From the NCBI GenBank assembly GCA_002686265.1, contig NZBA01000084.1, forward strand, positions 1 through 48,256: a DNA stretch of 48,256 nt. The letters run 5' to 3'. The position numbers and the translations under genes were made by a program. How positions within the stretch are numbered: the first letter of the stretch is position 1; each line of letters opens with the position of its first letter. Below the pieces are notes generated by a model, which saw nothing but the letters and a program-made list of their open reading frames with translations, was not told the origin of the DNA and did no database searches. This stretch comes from Planctomycetota bacterium. GTDB lineage: Bacteria > Planctomycetota > UBA1135 > GCA-002686595. This document shows, one piece after another, positions 9,991 through 17,850 of the stretch.

Positions 9991-10499
9991 AGTACTTCGT
10001 GCGCATCGGAGACACCGAGCTCGAGGTGGAGCTCGTCGAGCGCCTCGGCGAGCTGCTCGTGGCGGTGGAAGGCGAGTCCCTCGCCATCGAGTACGAGCCC
10101 GTGGACGCCCTGGGCCAGGTCGGCATCCTCACCGACGGCATGAGCTTCGGCGCCTCGGTGGAGGGCGACGGCGAGCGCGTGGCCGTGACCATCGCCGGCC
10201 ACACCTACCACGTGGAGATCGAGGACGAGCGCGAGCGCGCCGCCCACGCCGCCGAGCGCCGTGCGACGGGTTCGGGAGGGACGATCACGAGCGTGATGCC
10301 CGGCGTGGTCGTGGCGCTCCTCGTTCGTCCAGGGCAGGAGGTGGCGGAAGGCGAGCCCCTGCTCATCCTCGAGGCGATGAAAATGCAGAACGAAATCGCG
10401 GCACCCGGAGCGGGCGTCGTCACCACGCTGCACATCGAGCAGGGGCGTTCGGTGGGCACCGGCGACAAGCTCGTGACCCTGCGGGACCTCGAGGCGTAG
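9987..10499 (+). CDS. biotin carboxyl carrier subunit of the acyl-CoA carboxylase
   Basis: The 170-aa protein carries biotin between the carboxylase and carboxyltransferase encoded just upstream. The C-terminal biotinyl domain (about residues 98-168) contains EAMKMQNE, with the biotinylated lysine at K132. The N-terminal about 90 residues form a beta-rich region like the BT/linker domain of propionyl-CoA carboxylase alpha chains, which docks the carrier on the holoenzyme. ATG 9987 overlaps the biotin carboxylase stop (ATGA). With the previous gene it makes up a split PccA. Confidence 0.92.
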   Translation: MKYFVRIGDTELEVELVERLGELLVAVEGESLAIEYEPVDALGQVGILTDGMSFGASVEGDGERVAVTIAGHTYHVEIEDERERAAHAAERRATGSGGTITSVMPGVVVALLVRPGQEVAEGEPLLILEAMKMQNEIAAPGAGVVTTLHIEQGRSVGTGDKLVTLRDLEA

Positions 10500-10525
10500 G
10501 GAGGCGCCGCGCCGGCGAGCAGACC

Positions 10526-11104
10526 ATGGGCAGCGAGCAAGATCCCCTGGTCTCGCGCCTCCTAGGCGAGGTCAGCAAGGGTGACCGAGTGGCTGGGGAG
10601 CGCTTGATGCCGCTCGTCTACGCCGAGCTGCGGGAGATCGCACAGCGCCTGTTCCGCCGCGAGCGGGCCGACCATACCCTCGAGCCCACGGCCCTCGTTC
10701 ACGAGGCCTGGATGAAGCTCGTCGACCAGGACCGCGTCGACTGGCAGGGGCGCTCGCACTTCTTCGCCGTTGGCGCCCAGGCCATGCGGCGCATCCTCGT
10801 CGATCACGCGCGGGCCCGCGGGCGCGACAAGCGCGGCGGTAATCGGCGTGCCGTCGCCTTCCCCGAGGGGCTCGAGGCCGCCGCTCAGGGAGCCCCGGAT
10901 TTGCTCGATCTCGAAGGGGCCCTTGCGCGCCTCGAGAAGCTCGACCCGCGCCAGGGGCGCGTGGTCGAGTTGCGCTTCTTCGCGGGCCTCAGCGTGCGCG
11001 AGGTGGCCGAGGTGATCGGCGTCTCGGTGCGGACCGTCGAGGCCGAGTGGACAGCGGCCAAGGCATGGTTGCGTCGCGAACTCGGTAGAGGCGCGCCCGA
11101 ATGA
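10526..11104 (+). CDS. ECF-type RNA polymerase sigma factor (TIGR02999-like)
   Basis: The 192-aa protein has a sigma-70 region 2 (about residues 15-95, with [17 protein letters not shown] and a [20 protein letters not shown] segment typical of the TIGR02999 family). Its region 4 helix-turn-helix (about 130-185) contains [18 protein letters not shown]. This family is expanded in Planctomycetota and Acidobacteria and is usually encoded next to a Ser/Thr kinase, as here. No anti-sigma gene is seen, so the kinase may control it; that is inference. It begins 26 bp after the biotin carrier gene, close enough for co-transcription, and its stop overlaps the kinase start (ATGA). Confidence 0.9.
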   Translation: MGSEQDPLVSRLLGEVSKGDRVAGERLMPLVYAELREIAQRLFRRERADHTLEPTALVHEAWMKLVDQDRVDWQGRSHFFAVGAQAMRRILVDHARARGRDKRGGNRRAVAFPEGLEAAAQGAPDLLDLEGALARLEKLDPRQGRVVELRFFAGLSVREVAEVIGVSVRTVEAEWTAAKAWLRRELGRGAPE

Positions 11105-13926
11105 CCGCAGAGCGCCACCGGCGAGCCAAGGAGATCTTCCTCGCCGTGCTGGAGCTGGACCGTGAGCGGCGCGCCGAGGCCGTGAGCGAGGCCTGTGGGG
11201 GAGACGAGCAGCTACTGGCCGAGGTGGAGACCTTGCTCGCCTACGGCGAGACCGACACGCGCGAGTTCTCAGGGATCCTCGAGGACGCCGCCGCCATCGG
11301 GCGCAAGGCTCTCGAGGAGCGCTTCGACTCCGGCGTCGTGATCGCCAATCGCTACACCATCCAGCGCCGCCTGGGCCGAGGCGGGATGGGGGACGTGTAC
11401 CTGGCGCGGGACGAGACCCTCGGCGAGTTGGTCGCCTTGAAGTTCCTACCCGGGCACCTCACGGGCATTTCCGGGTTCCTCGATCGGCTGCTGTCGGAGA
11501 CGCGCCTGGCACGCGGCATCAGCCATCCCAACGTCTGCCGCGTGTACGACGTGGGGGAGTCCGCGGGAGAGCCGTTCCTTTCGATGCAGTACATCGAGGG
11601 CGAGGATCTCGGCTCCTGGCTGCGGGAGCGAGGTCCCGTGGGGGGAACGGAAGCGCGGCGCTTGGCGCGTGAGCTGTGCGCGGGCCTGGCCGCTGCACAC
11701 GAGCAGGGCGTGCTGCACCGCGACCTCAAGCCAGCCAACATCCAGGTCGGACGCGATGGCCACTTGCACATCGTGGACTTCGGCTTGGCGGTGCCGCGCG
11801 AGGGCGGCGCGGAGGCGATCCCGGCGGGGAGTCCGGCCTACATGGCTCCCGAGCTTCTCGCCGACGGCCCCGCGACCGTGCAGAGCGATCTCTTCGCCCT
11901 CGGCTTGGTGCTCTTCGAGCTGCTCGGGGGGCGGCGCGCCTATCCCTCGGCGAGTGCCATCGTGCGCGCCGCCCGCGACAAGAGCGAACCTCCGATTCCC
12001 CTTCGCGAGGGGAGCGCGGGAGATCCGGTGCTGGAGCGCGCGGTGCAGATGTGCTTGCAGAGCGAGCCCGACGCGCGTCCGCCCTCGGCCGCGGCGATCG
12101 AGTCGGCCCTTGCCGAGCACGACCCCCTCGCGGGCGTCCTGGCCCTCGGTCTCCTGCCGACCCCCGAGGTCGTGGCGGCCTCGGGGGCGCGCGGTCTCCT
12201 TTCGCGGCGTTCGGCCTTCGCGGCCTTGCTGCTCTTCCTGGGGCTCTTGGCGCTCTACGTCTTCGGTGCCGTGGAGCACCTGCCTCTGCAGCGCGCCGAC
12301 CTGCCCCTCGCCCCCGAGCAGCTCGCGCGGCGCGTGAGCACGCACCTCGACCCCTTGCGGACCGAGCTCGAAGTGACCCCGAATGAGGCCTTCGGCTACA
12401 CCGAGGACAGCGTGTACCAGTCGGTCCTCTTCGGGCCCGGAGGGGAGCCGTGGACGGTGGCCGGCGCGGCCCCCGAGTACGGTGGCCTGCTCTTCTGGTA
12501 CCGACGCGGCCTCTACCCCCTGCGCCCCGAGAGCGTCTGGGGGCTGTTCTTCGGTAGCGCCCGCATCCGCTTCGACGATCCGCCGTTGGGGCTCAGCGGT
12601 TCCCAGAGCCTGGTCTGCGATCCGAGTGGGCGCCTGCTGTTCCTGCGCAGCAACCCCGAGTATCGCCCGCCCGATGCGGCGGGAGAGCCGGATTGGCGAA
12701 CGCTCTTCGCGGCCGCCGGTCTCGTCCCCGAGGAGTTCGAGCCCAGCGGCGTGCGCCTGCCAGTCACTAGCGCCTCCGAACGCCGCCGCGCCTGGGAATC
12801 GCGCGTGGGGGATGTGTCGCGTCGCGTGGAGGCGGGCTCCAGCGCCGGGCGCGTCGCACTCTTCGCCGTGCTGGAAGGCCCCTGGCTCGACGAGGCCGTG
12901 GCTGCCGCCGGGGAGCGTCTGGCCACCGACGAGGCCGCTCCCGCTCGGACGGGCGAGGGCGGTTGGAGCGATCTGCATCTCTGGGACCTCTCCAACCGCA
13001 TCTACGACACGATGCTGGCCGTGCTGCTCGTCTTCGCCATCCCGATGGTCTGGCGGAACCTCCGCGCCGGTCGAGGGGATCCGTGGGGCGGGGCGCGCCT
13101 GGGGCTGTTCACCCTCGTTTGCTCATTCGTGAGCTGGCTGCTCCTGGCGGACCACGCGGGGGAGCTGACCGGCGAGATGTCGTTCTTGATCGTGGGTTTC
13201 GGCGCCTCCTTGTGGGAGGCCGCCGTGGCCTGGGGGTACTACCTGGTGATCGAGCCCTTGGTGCGTCGCTTCTGGCCCAAGGCCCTCGTCTCCTGGAGCC
13301 GGGTGCTCGGCGGCCGCGGGCGCGACCCGCTGGTCGCGAGCCACATCCTGATCGGCGGCTGCTACGGGGTGGTCATGGCCCTCTTGATCGCTCTCGACGC
13401 GGCCCTGCCGCGTTGGCTGGGCAGAGCGGAGGTCTTCCAGGCGGCGTACCTCCCGCTCGACGCCCTCGACGGGCCCCGCTCCTGGTTCGGAACGCTCTTC
13501 AGCCTGCCGACCTCGGCGCTCTACGTATCGCTCCTGTTGCTGATGCTCCTGGCCATGCTGCGCGCCGCCACCCGCCACACCTTGCCGGCCCTCGTCCTGG
13601 CAGTTTCGATCCTGGGAACGAGTGACGTCCTGATCTCGGCCGATCCCCGGACGGCCTGGCTGACGATCGGGATCGGACACACCCTCGCTGGGACCATCCT
13701 GTTGTTGCGCTACGGCGTCTTGGCCTACTGCACCGCCGAGTTGGTGCACTTCTCCCTCACGGCCTACCCCGTGACCCCGGACCTCGAGCTGTGGTACGCG
13801 CCCGCCGGCTCGTTCGGCTTGGTCGTCGTTCTGGGGGCTGTGCTCTGGGGGTCCTTGCCGGCCCTCTCGCGGGCCGCGGGCGAAATCTCGGATTCTCCCG
13901 TTCGGGCTCCGGCCGCCCCCGGCTAG
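11101..13926 (+). CDS. transmembrane serine/threonine protein kinase (941 aa)
   Basis: An N-terminal helical region (1-80) with [17 protein letters not shown] is typical of Planctomycete kinases paired with ECF sigma factors. A canonical Hanks-type kinase domain follows (about 83-345): the Gly loop [12 protein letters not shown], Lys114, HRDLKPANI with catalytic Asp208, DFG Asp226 and APE. All catalytic residues are intact, so it should be active. A membrane segment at about 370-390 leads into an extracytoplasmic region of about 250 residues. Seven or eight further membrane helices occupy about 630-935, resembling an integral membrane sensor. Signal and targets are unknown. It is the last gene of the propionate operon and ends at a likely bidirectional terminator. 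Confidence 0.92.
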   Translation: MTAERHRRAKEIFLAVLELDRERRAEAVSEACGGDEQLLAEVETLLAYGETDTREFSGILEDAAAIGRKALEERFDSGVVIANRYTIQRRLGRGGMGDVYLARDETLGELVALKFLPGHLTGISGFLDRLLSETRLARGISHPNVCRVYDVGESAGEPFLSMQYIEGEDLGSWLRERGPVGGTEARRLARELCAGLAAAHEQGVLHRDLKPANIQVGRDGHLHIVDFGLAVPREGGAEAIPAGSPAYMAPELLADGPATVQSDLFALGLVLFELLGGRRAYPSASAIVRAARDKSEPPIPLREGSAGDPVLERAVQMCLQSEPDARPPSAAAIESALAEHDPLAGVLALGLLPTPEVVAASGARGLLSRRSAFAALLLFLGLLALYVFGAVEHLPLQRADLPLAPEQLARRVSTHLDPLRTELEVTPNEAFGYTEDSVYQSVLFGPGGEPWTVAGAAPEYGGLLFWYRRGLYPLRPESVWGLFFGSARIRFDDPPLGLSGSQSLVCDPSGRLLFLRSNPEYRPPDAAGEPDWRTLFAAAGLVPEEFEPSGVRLPVTSASERRRAWESRVGDVSRRVEAGSSAGRVALFAVLEGPWLDEAVAAAGERLATDEAAPARTGEGGWSDLHLWDLSNRIYDTMLAVLLVFAIPMVWRNLRAGRGDPWGGARLGLFTLVCSFVSWLLLADHAGELTGEMSFLIVGFGASLWEAAVAWGYYLVIEPLVRRFWPKALVSWSRVLGGRGRDPLVASHILIGGCYGVVMALLIALDAALPRWLGRAEVFQAAYLPLDALDGPRSWFGTLFSLPTSALYVSLLLLMLLAMLRAATRHTLPALVLAVSILGTSDVLISADPRTAWLTIGIGHTLAGTILLLRYGVLAYCTAELVHFSLTAYPVTPDLELWYAPAGSFGLVVVLGAVLWGSLPALSRAAGEISDSPVRAPAAPG

Positions 13927-13962
13927 GTCCGGTGCAGCTGAGAGCTGCGCTGGGGATCCGAT

Positions 13963-13996
13963 TTCGAGCCCTGAGGCGTCTGCCGAGGGGCTCGAA
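13963..13996. terminator. bidirectional terminator-like hairpin
   Basis: A 9-bp perfect stem, TTCGAGCCC (13963-13971) with GGGCTCGAA (13988-13996), closes a 16-nt loop. It lies exactly between the convergent stops of the kinase gene (13926) and the methyltransferase gene (13999). A second small hairpin, GCAGCT/AGCTGC, sits at 13934-13948. Confidence 0.6.
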
Positions 13997-13998
13997 GT

Positions 13999-14706
13999 CT
14001 ATTCGGAGCCCTCCGCGGCCCCGGCGGCGGTGGCTGCGGGAGACACCGGGTCCGACCGCCCGCTCGAGAGCACGAAGACCTGCACGCCGAGCAGGCGCTC
14101 GCTGACGACGTCCTCCAGGCGCAGCCCGGGCCGCTCGGCCACCAGAGCCTCCACTCGCGCCCGCGGCACGTGGCGGCCGTTGATGCCGAGGAAGGCCGTC
14201 GGACACCCATCATGAGCCTCGAGGGCGTCTAGGAAGGCGGCGATCACCCGCGTGCCGTCGGGGCCACCGTCCCACTGGCTGCGGTAGGCATCGGGCAGGC
14301 CCCGGCGCTCGGCCACGGCGGTGGGGACGTAGGGCGGGTTGAACAGCAGGAACTCGGTATCACTTGGAGCTCCCTCGAGCAGATTCGCCCGGCGCAGGGG
14401 CAGGTGGGCTCCCTGGCGTCGGATGCAGCGCTCGGCTTCGTCCGCCACGCCGGCGTCGATCTCCACCGCCTCGACCCGACAGCCTCTGCGCCACAGGCTG
14501 AGGGCGATCAGCGCCGCGCTCCCGGTGCCCAGGTCCAGGACGCTCGCACCCGCAGGGATGAGCCTGGAGGCCTTCAGGAGGGCCAGGGTGGTGACGTCGA
14601 AGTAGTGGCCGCCGGGAGGCAGGCTGGGCAGATCGAAGCGGAACAGGAGCCTGGCGACCCACCTCGAGCGTGAGAGGGATCCGAAGACGGCGTGCAGCAC
14701 GACCAC
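13999..14706 (-). CDS. HemK2/N5-glutamine methyltransferase-like SAM enzyme
   Basis: The 235-aa class I SAM-dependent methyltransferase has motif I VLDLGTGSAALIAL and the NPPY motif (LLFNPPYVPT) that places a planar amide or amino group in the active site. WDGGPDGTRVIAAFLDAL is a segment typical of HemK/HemK2 release-factor methyltransferases. It lacks the N-terminal helical domain of PrmC, matching the shorter HemK2/Mtq2-like group. Target is not certain; a release factor or another protein glutamine is most likely. It starts with GTG at 14706, with a second in-frame GTG two codons later. It stands alone and converges on the kinase gene. Confidence 0.8.
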   Translation of the reverse strand: MVVLHAVFGSLSRSRWVARLLFRFDLPSLPPGGHYFDVTTLALLKASRLIPAGASVLDLGTGSAALIALSLWRRGCRVEAVEIDAGVADEAERCIRRQGAHLPLRRANLLEGAPSDTEFLLFNPPYVPTAVAERRGLPDAYRSQWDGGPDGTRVIAAFLDALEAHDGCPTAFLGINGRHVPRARVEALVAERPGLRLEDVVSERLLGVQVFVLSSGRSDPVSPAATAAGAAEGSE

Positions 14707-14869
14707 CAGCCTACCAGGAACCCGCTTCCCCGATTTGCCTGCGGGTCGCTCGATCCCCCGGCGCGTCAGGGAGCGTGATCAAGGGTGATCTCGGCCCGGG
14801 GCTTCTCTCCTCTCCTCCCCGGGCCGGGGCGCCCGCTCCCCCAGCGGTCACCCCGGGAGCGGCCAGCTC

Positions 14870-15040
14870 GTGCACTGCGAGATGTTCCCCTTGCGCTTCG
14901 CCCTCGCGGAGCACGACCTCGAGCTCGGCGCACGTGAGCAGGCGTCCACCTGGCTGCACCGCGTGATCCTGGGCATCCCGTTCTCGTGGCACACGACCGC
15001 GTTCCGCGTGCGCGCCATGGCGCTCGAGCTGGGGCAGTGA
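14870..15040 (+). CDS. possible small protein (56 aa)
   Basis: A short frame running from GTG 14870 (GGGAG about 10 bases upstream) or ATG 14882 to TGA 15040 has almost exclusively G or C in third codon positions, like the real genes around it. It encodes a globular-looking peptide (HCEMFPLRFALAEHDLEL... ending RVRAMALELGQ). No family is recognised. It could be a small gene or the 3' remnant of a longer one. It lies between two minus-strand genes, which argues some caution. Confidence 0.4.
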   Translation: MHCEMFPLRFALAEHDLELGAREQASTWLHRVILGIPFSWHTTAFRVRAMALELGQ

Positions 15041-15070
15041 GGCGCGCCGCTCGAGCGGGCGCTCGCCGTG

Positions 15071-15916
15071 TCAGTCCCCGCTCGCGGTCTCCAGGGCGCG
15101 CAGCTCCTCCTCGCTGGCCAGGGCTTCCGATTCCAGGCCCATGCGGCGCTCGATCTGCGCCCGGGCGCGCAGGAGCTCGCGCTGCTCATCGAGGCGGTCG
15201 AAGCGGCGTGCCAGCTCCAGACCGGCCGAGGCCGCGACCCGCGCCCGCGACCAGCGTTCGACGGAGCGCAGGACGGAGACCATGCGCGTCAGCACTTCGA
15301 GCTCGTTCCAGCTCAGGCCCAAGTCGTGATAGAGCAGGCGCGCCATCCCGTAGGCGGCGAGGGCGTGCTCCGCCAGGCCGCCGGCCTGCAAGGCGCGTCC
15401 CTCGGCCGAGTAGCCCATGGCCGTTCCCCACCAATCGCCCAGGGGAGCGGCGCGGTCGCGTGTCTCGCGGGCGGCGACCAAGGCGGTTTCGTACTCGCCT
15501 TTCTCGAGCTCCTCGAGGGCGCGCGCGTAGAGCGCCTGGCCGGCGCGGAAGTTGCGTTTCTCGAGGTCGTTCCAGCCCACGAAGCTCGCGGCGTAGTCCG
15601 CCAGGATCGGATGCCCCAGAACCCGCGAGGCGGTGCGGGCCGCGAAGAGCGCGCGGTCGTGGAGTTGAGCGATGCGCTCGGCGGGCGGCTCGTCGATCGC
15701 CTGCTCCCACAGGGCCAGGCCGCCCTCGAGGTCCGCGTCGATCGTCACCAAGGCCAGGTCGGGGTTGGCCTTCCACAGCTCCCCCAGACCTTCGCCGTCG
15801 CGGGCGCCGGCCAAGCGGTGGTACTCCGCGGCGACCTGTGTGCGGCGGGCATCCTGGGGAGGGAGCGGCGGGGTGGGGTAGGTCGCTGCGACGAGGAACG
15901 GGGCGAGGAGGATCAT
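15071..15916 (-). CDS. exported helical-repeat (TPR-like) protein, 281 aa
   Basis: The N-terminus MILLAPFLVAATYPTPPLPP looks like a short signal peptide, so the protein is probably exported. The rest is almost entirely amphipathic helices with Ala/Leu/Tyr spacing like tetratricopeptide repeats, for example ALYARALEELEKGEYETAL, followed by similar units to the C-terminus. No catalytic motif is seen. ATG 15916 was preferred to the upstream start at 16000, which would add 28 Pro/Gly-rich residues and overlap the divergent dapE start. The 82-bp gap to dapE must contain promoters for both genes. Confidence 0.7.
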   Translation of the reverse strand: MILLAPFLVAATYPTPPLPPQDARRTQVAAEYHRLAGARDGEGLGELWKANPDLALVTIDADLEGGLALWEQAIDEPPAERIAQLHDRALFAARTASRVLGHPILADYAASFVGWNDLEKRNFRAGQALYARALEELEKGEYETALVAARETRDRAAPLGDWWGTAMGYSAEGRALQAGGLAEHALAAYGMARLLYHDLGLSWNELEVLTRMVSVLRSVERWSRARVAASAGLELARRFDRLDEQRELLRARAQIERRMGLESEALASEEELRALETASGD

Positions 15917-15998
15917 GCGTGTTGGTCTCGGATCGAGAGGTGCTCCGGGGAGTCCCGCGCATCCTGGCCGCGGGGTAGCCAGAGCGTACACTGCGTCC

Positions 15999-17021
15999 AT
16001 GGCGGATGGCGGGGACAGTCTGACCGGGGACCTGGTCGATTGGATCGAGATCCCCTCGGTGACCGGCGCGGAGGGCGACTACGGCGACGCCCTCGGGCGG
16101 AGCTTGGAGGCCGCGGGCTTCTCCGTCGAGCGCCAGGTCGTCCAGCCCGGCCGCTTCAACCTGCTCGCCCGCGCGGGCGTTCCGCGACTGGTGTTCTGCA
16201 CCCACCTCGACACCGTGCCGCCGTTCTTCGGCTCTCGGGTGGACGCCGACTTCATCCACGGACGCGGCTCCTGCGACGCCAAGGGCCAGGCGGCGGTCAT
16301 GCTCGAGGCCGGCCGGCGCCTGCTCGCCGCCGGAGAGGAACGCATCGGCTTCCTCTTCACCGTCGGGGAGGAGGTCGACTCGATCGGCGCGGCCCACGCA
16401 AACGCGGAGCTCGCCGATCCCTGGGAGCCGCGTTGGGTCGTGATCGGCGAGCCGACCGACGGCCGCTTCGTGCGCGCTCACAAGGGCATCTACGCGGCCA
16501 CCCTGCGCGCCCGCGGCGTGGCCGGGCACAGCTCGCAAGACTGCGGTCCCTCCGCCGTGCACGAGCTCGTGCGCTGCACCCACGGACTGCTGGGTGAAGC
16601 CTGGGGCGAGCACCCCGTCTTCGGCCGCGGCAGCCTGAACCTGGGGGAGATCGAGGGCGGCCTCGCTCCCAACGTCGTCGCCGCCGAGGCCAGTGCCAGG
16701 TTGCTCGTGCGGGCGGTGGAGGAGCCCGAGCGCATCACCGAGCGCATCGGCCGGCACCTCGGCGAGCACGTGACCCTCGACGCCGGCGGCTACGCCTGCT
16801 ACGCCCCTGTGGAGTTCCACGTTCCCGCCCGGAGCGAGGGCGACGTCGTCGCCTTCGGCACCGACGCGCCCCACCTGCCGCGCTGGGGAACCCCGCTGTT
16901 GTTCGGGCCGGGCTCGATCCGCGACGCCCACACCGACCACGAGCGCGTCTCCCGCAGGGAGCTCCGGCGAGGGGTCGAGGAACACGTGCGCCTCGCGCGG
17001 GAGCTTCTGGCCGATGGTTGA
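15999..17021 (+). CDS. dapE: M20 family succinyl-diaminopimelate desuccinylase-like amidohydrolase
   Basis: The 340-aa M20 metallopeptidase has all di-zinc positions: His/Asp in THLDTVPP, the bridging Asp in GRGSCDAKGQAA, Glu-Glu in VGEEVDSIG, Glu in VIGEPTDGR and the last His in DAHTDHERVS. A lid/dimer domain (about residues 170-280) includes KGIYAATLRARGVAGHSSQ. The next gene is dapD, which makes the N-succinyl precursor, so DapE function in the lysine/meso-diaminopimelate pathway is most likely. It is shorter than E. coli DapE (375 aa), and ArgE or LysK-type deacylases have the same fold, so the substrate is assigned mainly from context. ATG 15999 gives a normal family N-terminus; the stop overlaps dapD by 8 bases. 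Confidence 0.82.
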   Translation: MADGGDSLTGDLVDWIEIPSVTGAEGDYGDALGRSLEAAGFSVERQVVQPGRFNLLARAGVPRLVFCTHLDTVPPFFGSRVDADFIHGRGSCDAKGQAAVMLEAGRRLLAAGEERIGFLFTVGEEVDSIGAAHANAELADPWEPRWVVIGEPTDGRFVRAHKGIYAATLRARGVAGHSSQDCGPSAVHELVRCTHGLLGEAWGEHPVFGRGSLNLGEIEGGLAPNVVAAEASARLLVRAVEEPERITERIGRHLGEHVTLDAGGYACYAPVEFHVPARSEGDVVAFGTDAPHLPRWGTPLLFGPGSIRDAHTDHERVSRRELRRGVEEHVRLARELLADG

Positions 17022-17814
17022 CGGCGACCGGCCGCGGGGAGCGGCCCTGCTCGACGCCCTCGAGCGCGGTGAGCTACGCGTCGCCTCCCCCGACGGCGCG
17101 GGCGGCTGGACGGTCCACGCCTGGATCAAGCTCGCGATCCTCGAGTTGTTCCGCGAGAGCGAGGTGTGCGCCATGGGCCTGGAGAGCGAGTGGCCCGGAG
17201 GCGCCGCGGCTCCCTTCCGCGACAAGAGCCCCCTGCGCGTGCGGCGCTTCACCGAAGCCGACGGCGTACGCATCGTCCCCGGCGGCTCGGCCGTCCGCCG
17301 TGGCGCCCACCTCGGGCGCGGCGTGGTCTGCATGCCGCCCATGTACGTCAACGTCGGCGCCTTCGTCGGCGAGCGAACGATGATCGACAGCCACGCCTTG
17401 ATCGGCTCCTGCGCGCAGGTCGGCTCCGACGTGCACGTCTCCGCTGGCGCCCAGATCGGCGGCGTCCTCGAGCCGCCCGCCGCCCGCCCGGTGATCGTCG
17501 AGGACGGCGCCTTCGTCGGGGGCAACGTAGGCCTCTACGAGGGCGTGAGCGTGGGGCGCGAGGCGGTGATCGCCGCCGGCGTGGTGCTCTCGGCGACGAC
17601 GCCGGTCTTCGACCTCGTGGGTGAGCGCACCCTGCGCGGAACGCGCGAGCACCCGTTGGCGATCCCGGCGCGCTCGGTGGTCGTCCCCGGAACGCGCCCC
17701 GCGCGCGGCGGGTGGGCCGAGGGCGAAGGGCTCCAGCAGGCCTGCGGCCTGATCGTCAAGCGGCGCGACGCGGGCACGGCCGCCGCCACGGCGCTCGAAA
17801 ACGCCCTGCGCTGA
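17014..17814 (+). CDS. dapD: 2,3,4,5-tetrahydropyridine-2,6-dicarboxylate N-succinyltransferase
   Basis: This cytoplasmic enzyme uses succinyl-CoA to acylate tetrahydrodipicolinate in the lysine and peptidoglycan diaminopimelate pathway. The 266-aa protein has the DapD N-terminal helical part (GELRVASPDGAGGWTVHAWI), then a left-handed beta-helix of hexapeptide repeats. The latter contains MPPMYVNVGAFVGERTMIDS, GSCAQVGSDVHVSAGAQIGG and VLEPPAARPVIVEDGAFVGG, all close to the E. coli pattern. The C-terminal GLIVKRRDAGT matches the family. It overlaps dapE by 8 bases, so the pair is translationally coupled. Confidence 0.93.
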   Translation: MVDGDRPRGAALLDALERGELRVASPDGAGGWTVHAWIKLAILELFRESEVCAMGLESEWPGGAAAPFRDKSPLRVRRFTEADGVRIVPGGSAVRRGAHLGRGVVCMPPMYVNVGAFVGERTMIDSHALIGSCAQVGSDVHVSAGAQIGGVLEPPAARPVIVEDGAFVGGNVGLYEGVSVGREAVIAAGVVLSATTPVFDLVGERTLRGTREHPLAIPARSVVVPGTRPARGGWAEGEGLQQACGLIVKRRDAGTAAATALENALR

Positions 17815-17850
17815 GCTCTCGCTCGGCGGGGAGTTCTCGCTCGGGGCGCT

